A stretch of 64,000 bases of DNA from Treponema sp. (GTDB taxonomy: Bacteria; Spirochaetota; Spirochaetia; Treponematales; Breznakiellaceae): the NCBI GenBank assembly GCA_031286205.1, contig JAITUR010000091.1, positions 1 to 64,000 of the forward strand, read 5' to 3'. The first letter of the stretch is position 1. Every line of letters begins with the position of its first letter. Positions 60,190 to 64,000 of the stretch are shown here, in pieces. The position numbers were made by a program, and so were the translations under genes. Below the pieces are notes generated by a model, which saw only the letters and a program-made list of their open reading frames with translations, was not told where the DNA came from and searched no databases.

Positions 60190-62952
60190 TTAATAGCGTT
60201 TTGTAATTTTTGTCCAGTTGTTTTTATCGAAAATATTATCTTTTACATGATAAAAATAGGAAACTTTATCTAATGCTTCCCAACCGGTAAAATCTTGTGT
60301 CTGAGATGAACCGCCAAGAAAAATATTTACACCGTCTTCTTTTTCAGAAAAAAAGCTTTGCCCCGAAAAAGGATTTTTTGCATTCGGTATAATATCCATG
60401 ATTGCTAATAAAGGCGTGTCTGCATTAGTCATAAAACTGTTATCCGTTCTTAATTCTCCTGTACTGTTAAAATCTTTGAACAAGAGTATTGGATTATAGG
60501 CAGTATAATCCCGGCCTATTAAGCCGGAAGGATCGTTAAATAATACCCCTGCATGGTCTGAAACAATAATGATACGGGTATTGTTATAGACATTATTTTC
60601 TTTCAGAAAATCAAACCACTTTTCCAGAAGAAGATACGAGGCGGCATTTACATGGTAAAATTGATGTGAATTTATATTTCCGTTAAATAAATCCGGACCA
60701 AAATCGGTTACTTCGGAAACAACGGTGTAATCAGGATACTGTAAAAAAGAAGGATCGTGCGCCATGTTGGCAACCATTAAGGTAAAGGTGTTTTGCGTAT
60801 TTTCTATACAGGTTAATTCCGGTAAATAATGAAGAACCGCATAACTGGTAAGAGCGCTGTTTGTTACAATATCTAAACGTGAATTGTCAGTTACCGCCCA
60901 ATAATTTCCCCTGTCGTAAATTATTTTTCTTAATATGACAGGAGATGTTAAAAAAACGCTAAACATTGTAAAATTATGTTTTAGTATTAGTTCTGTCTGC
61001 GTCTCTTTTAATGGTGCATCAGAGCCAAGAAAATCTATAAATTTTTTATTATATTTTCCCTCAAGATTGTTTGCATTTATACCCCGTTCTGTAAAAAATG
61101 AGAGTTCCATATTTCTTTGATGATTTACATAGGGCAGATCGTATACATTTGCGGAATAATCATGATTCTTAAAAAGTTCGGGAAGAACAAGGGAAGATTC
61201 GGTGTATTTATCTTTCATTAATTCATTGTTTCTTTGGTGCAATCTTTCCGGAGTGTATTCATAACCGCCAAATAGGGGAGGAGCCCCCAATATAGTTGAA
61301 CGATAAAAAGAAACCGTATTGGGATAGTAAACAAATCCATTAAAAGATGTCTTTAGTCTTTCGTGTTCGTTAATAATGCTCTTAAAAAAAACTCCCAAGG
61401 CCTTGTCCAGCATTACAATAAACACATTGTGCCCGTCTTTCGAAAGGAATATTTGTTTATCAAGTTTATCTTCATTTACGGAAAAAGATTTATTTTGATT
61501 GTCAATAGAAAGACTGTCTATATTGCTTTCTACTATAGATTTATGGGAAAGATAGCCTCTTTGAATTTCAGCAGTTTTTATCGCAGAGAAGAAAATCATG
61601 GATACCATAATGATTGAAGATATAGCAGATAGTATTTTAAGTTTATTAAAACGGAAAACAGACAGAATTAATAGAAAAATACAAATTCCGGCCGCGATAT
61701 TATAAGACGAAAAAGTATTAGAAACCATAAAATTGGTACTGCCCGGAAATGCGAGAGTTTGCGAAAGCATTCCATAATTTCCGGAAAATAAAAAAGTATT
61801 AATTAACCCAAAAACAAGGGCAAAAGACATAAAAAAACTGATACCGATTCTGATCTTGTCATTACCAAGAAAATAAATACATATAGGCCAAAAGCAAAAT
61901 AATCCAAGCGAAACAAAAAGAGGCGGAACCAATACATTAAAGGGAGAAGCGTTTACAATATAGGAAAATTCTGCCGGATCTGAAGCTACTATGTTAAAGG
62001 GAATAAATATAGCGCACAATACACCAAAGGAAAGACAGGATAATATAAATATAGTTTTAATTTGTCCGCTTTCTTTTTTTAGGAAGAAGAAATGTTTTTT
62101 TAATCCAGGTATAATTAACTTTAATAAAATAGGAATGGAAAGAATAAAAACTGAAAAACCTATAGCGGCCAGTCTAAAAGATATTTGATTGCTTCTTCCC
62201 GTAAAGCGAAAGAAAATAACATATAAACACGAAGATATAAGTAGCACAGAAAGTAAAATATAAAATATTAAACCGCTGTGTTTTGATTTAAGAATTATAT
62301 TTTTTACAAGAGAAATAATATTATTGCAGGTCCAGTATAGCACCAGTGCTGCCGGAGAATTATATAAAAGAACCAGAAAAAATATAGACATACCATAAAG
62401 CTGCAATTTTTCTTTTATAGGGAACCCGCGTGTATAAATAAAGCCTGAAACAATATTTATAAGCGTCATTAGAACAGGAAGTATATTTATAGTTATAGAA
62501 CCAAAAGAAATAAGCGCATCGGGTGCCCCTAAATTGCGTATCCAGAGAAAAGGTTCGCCCTGTAATGGTTCGAAGCCGGACAAAAAGTGATACGCCGCTA
62601 TGAAAAACGGAACCTGTATTAAAAGACCAAATGAACTGCGAAGGGACATAATGGGGTGATAGTGGTTTATTCGGTAATACATGGAGATAAGCATATATTG
62701 TTCGTCTTTTTTAAAGTATTGTTTTATTTGGGCAATTTTTTTTGCCATTTTCTGTTGAATAAGCCGTTCTTTTTCCTGCAATTTTTCCGCTTTTAAGTAC
62801 AGGGGCAGGCAAAGAAGACTTACAATAACACTGATTCCCAATACCGCAAAACCGTGATTATTTCGTACAACCAATACAAGAAATCCATAAACAGATTCCA
62901 GAATTAAGACGATCGGGCCAATAATTAAATTGTATATACTTGATAAAATCAT
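60190..62952 (-). CDS. Paralogous YidC/Oxa1-like insertase domain fused to sulfatase-superfamily domain
   Basis: N-term VIVSLLCLPLYLKAEKLQEKERLIQQKM, LLIQVPFFIAAYHFLSG, YNSPAALVLYWTCNNIISLVKNI; C-term VFIVMLDKALGV, SFYRSTILGAPPLFGGYEYTP, RIIIVSDHAGV. Confidence 0.88.
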   Translation of the reverse strand: MILSSIYNLIIGPIVLILESVYGFLVLVVRNNHGFAVLGISVIVSLLCLPLYLKAEKLQEKERLIQQKMAKKIAQIKQYFKKDEQYMLISMYYRINHYHPIMSLRSSFGLLIQVPFFIAAYHFLSGFEPLQGEPFLWIRNLGAPDALISFGSITINILPVLMTLINIVSGFIYTRGFPIKEKLQLYGMSIFFLVLLYNSPAALVLYWTCNNIISLVKNIILKSKHSGLIFYILLSVLLISSCLYVIFFRFTGRSNQISFRLAAIGFSVFILSIPILLKLIIPGLKKHFFFLKKESGQIKTIFILSCLSFGVLCAIFIPFNIVASDPAEFSYIVNASPFNVLVPPLFVSLGLFCFWPICIYFLGNDKIRIGISFFMSFALVFGLINTFLFSGNYGMLSQTLAFPGSTNFMVSNTFSSYNIAAGICIFLLILSVFRFNKLKILSAISSIIMVSMIFFSAIKTAEIQRGYLSHKSIVESNIDSLSIDNQNKSFSVNEDKLDKQIFLSKDGHNVFIVMLDKALGVFFKSIINEHERLKTSFNGFVYYPNTVSFYRSTILGAPPLFGGYEYTPERLHQRNNELMKDKYTESSLVLPELFKNHDYSANVYDLPYVNHQRNMELSFFTERGINANNLEGKYNKKFIDFLGSDAPLKETQTELILKHNFTMFSVFLTSPVILRKIIYDRGNYWAVTDNSRLDIVTNSALTSYAVLHYLPELTCIENTQNTFTLMVANMAHDPSFLQYPDYTVVSEVTDFGPDLFNGNINSHQFYHVNAASYLLLEKWFDFLKENNVYNNTRIIIVSDHAGVLFNDPSGLIGRDYTAYNPILLFKDFNSTGELRTDNSFMTNADTPLLAIMDIIPNAKNPFSGQSFFSEKEDGVNIFLGGSSQTQDFTGWEALDKVSYFYHVKDNIFDKNNWTKITKRY

Positions 62953-63776
62953 TTTTTCTTAAAAATATCCCTGATTAATACTAAAAGTTTCCCATATTGC
63001 CGGTAAAAAAAAGATGAAGTGTAAAAAAATAACCGTACTTTTTCTATAAAATAAAAACGGCTTCCCAATTTTCCACAAAAATGAACAACCGAAGGAAAAA
63101 CAAAAGAGCCGAATTTTTTAAATCGTGCGTACCCTTTAACAACATTTATTGTTATATCCTCTGCTCCTATAAGGGTTCTGGAGAATCTTCCGCAGTCATC
63201 GAAAGGTTTAATCCCTTTTTTTGCAAAAGCAAGAGCAAAGAATGGTTCGTCCGGATACATATTTTTTCTAAAATAGCCGACATTAAGTGCTGTAGGATTT
63301 TTCATATAATCGTTGGCGGTTTTGAATAGTTCTGTAGAATCCTTATTTTTATAGAATAAAAGCATACCGCTGTTAAATTCCGGTATCCATTCGACAGAAT
63401 GTTCGTTTTTTGTTTTTTCAATATCATAATACCAGTGTCCGTTATAACGGAGCATGCCATAATAAAGAAAAAATGATTTATCCAAAAAATAAAAATAATA
63501 ATCAATATTATTAAATACAAGGGAATCTGCATCAAGAAACAGATTTTTTTCAAATGGGGTATATAAATGAATAAGGGTTTTTGTTTCGAAGGGTGCGCCT
63601 AAATCCTCTTTATAATCAATAATAATGTCAAAAAAAGGTTTTAGATATGCGCCGCAGTCGGTTATTACAGCTCTGGGAATATGAGGAGCATGAACCATGC
63701 AGGAAAGTGCCAAATACTTTGCCTGTTTCGCGTATTTTTTTCCTACAGCAATTGTAATTATTCCTTTATTAAGCAT
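62949..63776 (-). CDS. Putative nucleotide-diphospho-sugar transferase (GT8-like)
   Basis: ITIAVGKKYAKQAKYLALSCMVHAPHIPRAVITD, TPFEKNLFLDADSLVF (DxD), EFNSGMLLFYKN; ATG at 63776 preferred over the ORF-track start at 63803. Confidence 0.75.
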   Translation of the reverse strand: MLNKGIITIAVGKKYAKQAKYLALSCMVHAPHIPRAVITDCGAYLKPFFDIIIDYKEDLGAPFETKTLIHLYTPFEKNLFLDADSLVFNNIDYYFYFLDKSFFLYYGMLRYNGHWYYDIEKTKNEHSVEWIPEFNSGMLLFYKNKDSTELFKTANDYMKNPTALNVGYFRKNMYPDEPFFALAFAKKGIKPFDDCGRFSRTLIGAEDITINVVKGYARFKKFGSFVFPSVVHFCGKLGSRFYFIEKVRLFFYTSSFFYRQYGKLLVLIRDIFKKK

Positions 63777-63790
63777 GATGTTTATTCCTT

Positions 63791-64000
63791 TTACCTTTGC
63801 CAATCGCAGCGTTTACAAATACCCAGAGTTCGTTTACCATGAAAAAGTTCGTGATGAACTTCCAGAAATTGCTTTGAATTAAGAATTTCTTTTAATGATA
63901 AAGAAGAAACATTGCCAAAAACAAACCGATTTTGCCAATCCAGGCAGCAAATACTTATATCGCCGTAACAATTAACCGTTATATCTCTTATTGTTGCATA
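63791..64000 (-). CDS. Partial radical SAM/SPASM-domain protein, C-terminus only, runs off the window
   Basis: Reverse strand reads ...NCYGDISICCLDWQNRFVFGNVSSLSLKEILNSKQFLEVHHELFHGKRTLGICKRCDWQR*, a SPASM-type cysteine pattern. Confidence 0.75.
   Translation of the reverse strand, partial: YATIRDITVNCYGDISICCLDWQNRFVFGNVSSLSLKEILNSKQFLEVHHELFHGKRTLGICKRCDWQR

Noticed and set aside
57517-62952. Canonical YidC membrane insertases
   Set aside because: Only the N-terminal third is YidC-like; large C-terminal hydrolase/transferase-superfamily domains and glycan context argue against the housekeeping role.

Overview
AT-rich, densely coding 64 kb window, most likely from a Treponema-like spirochaete (inferred from gene content, not proven). 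Left to right: csrA, an RluA-type pseudouridine synthase and nadE; a glucuronoxylan-utilisation block (SASA esterase, GH5, GH30, GH67, uxuA, GH2); a VanY-type carboxypeptidase, glgC, a 3-methyladenine glycosylase and an RNase H-like exonuclease; a peptide ABC transporter with a fused double ATPase; a 918-aa AAA/TPR-like protein; pyrimidine genes (pyrE, pyrD, pyrK, pyrI, pyrF, pyrB); a metallophosphoesterase and argD; an MCE/Mla lipid transport operon; a CAU-anticodon tRNA; an eight-gene overlapping operon; ttcA-like, queH-like, priA, udg and nrdR genes; a probable structured RNA with a strong terminator; tRNA-Tyr; and a surface-glycan locus running off the right end. Main finding: the operon at 33.5-42.7 kb joins a complete 2-aminoethylphosphonate (P-C) activation pathway (Ppd, PhnW, PepM, PntC-like) to three genes resembling the Campylobacter jejuni capsular phosphoramidate (P-N) pathway (glutamine kinase, gamma-glutamyl-CDP-amidate hydrolase, phosphoglutamine cytidylyltransferase), with a TagB/TagF-like transferase between them. 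The nearby glycan locus encodes two paralogous proteins that fuse a YidC/Oxa1 insertase-like domain to an alkaline-phosphatase/sulfatase-superfamily domain, and a CDP-alcohol phosphatidyltransferase whose last signature Asp is Gly. Together these suggest a surface-decoration system using both phosphonate and phosphoramidate groups. All functional assignments come from reading motifs; no database searches were run.
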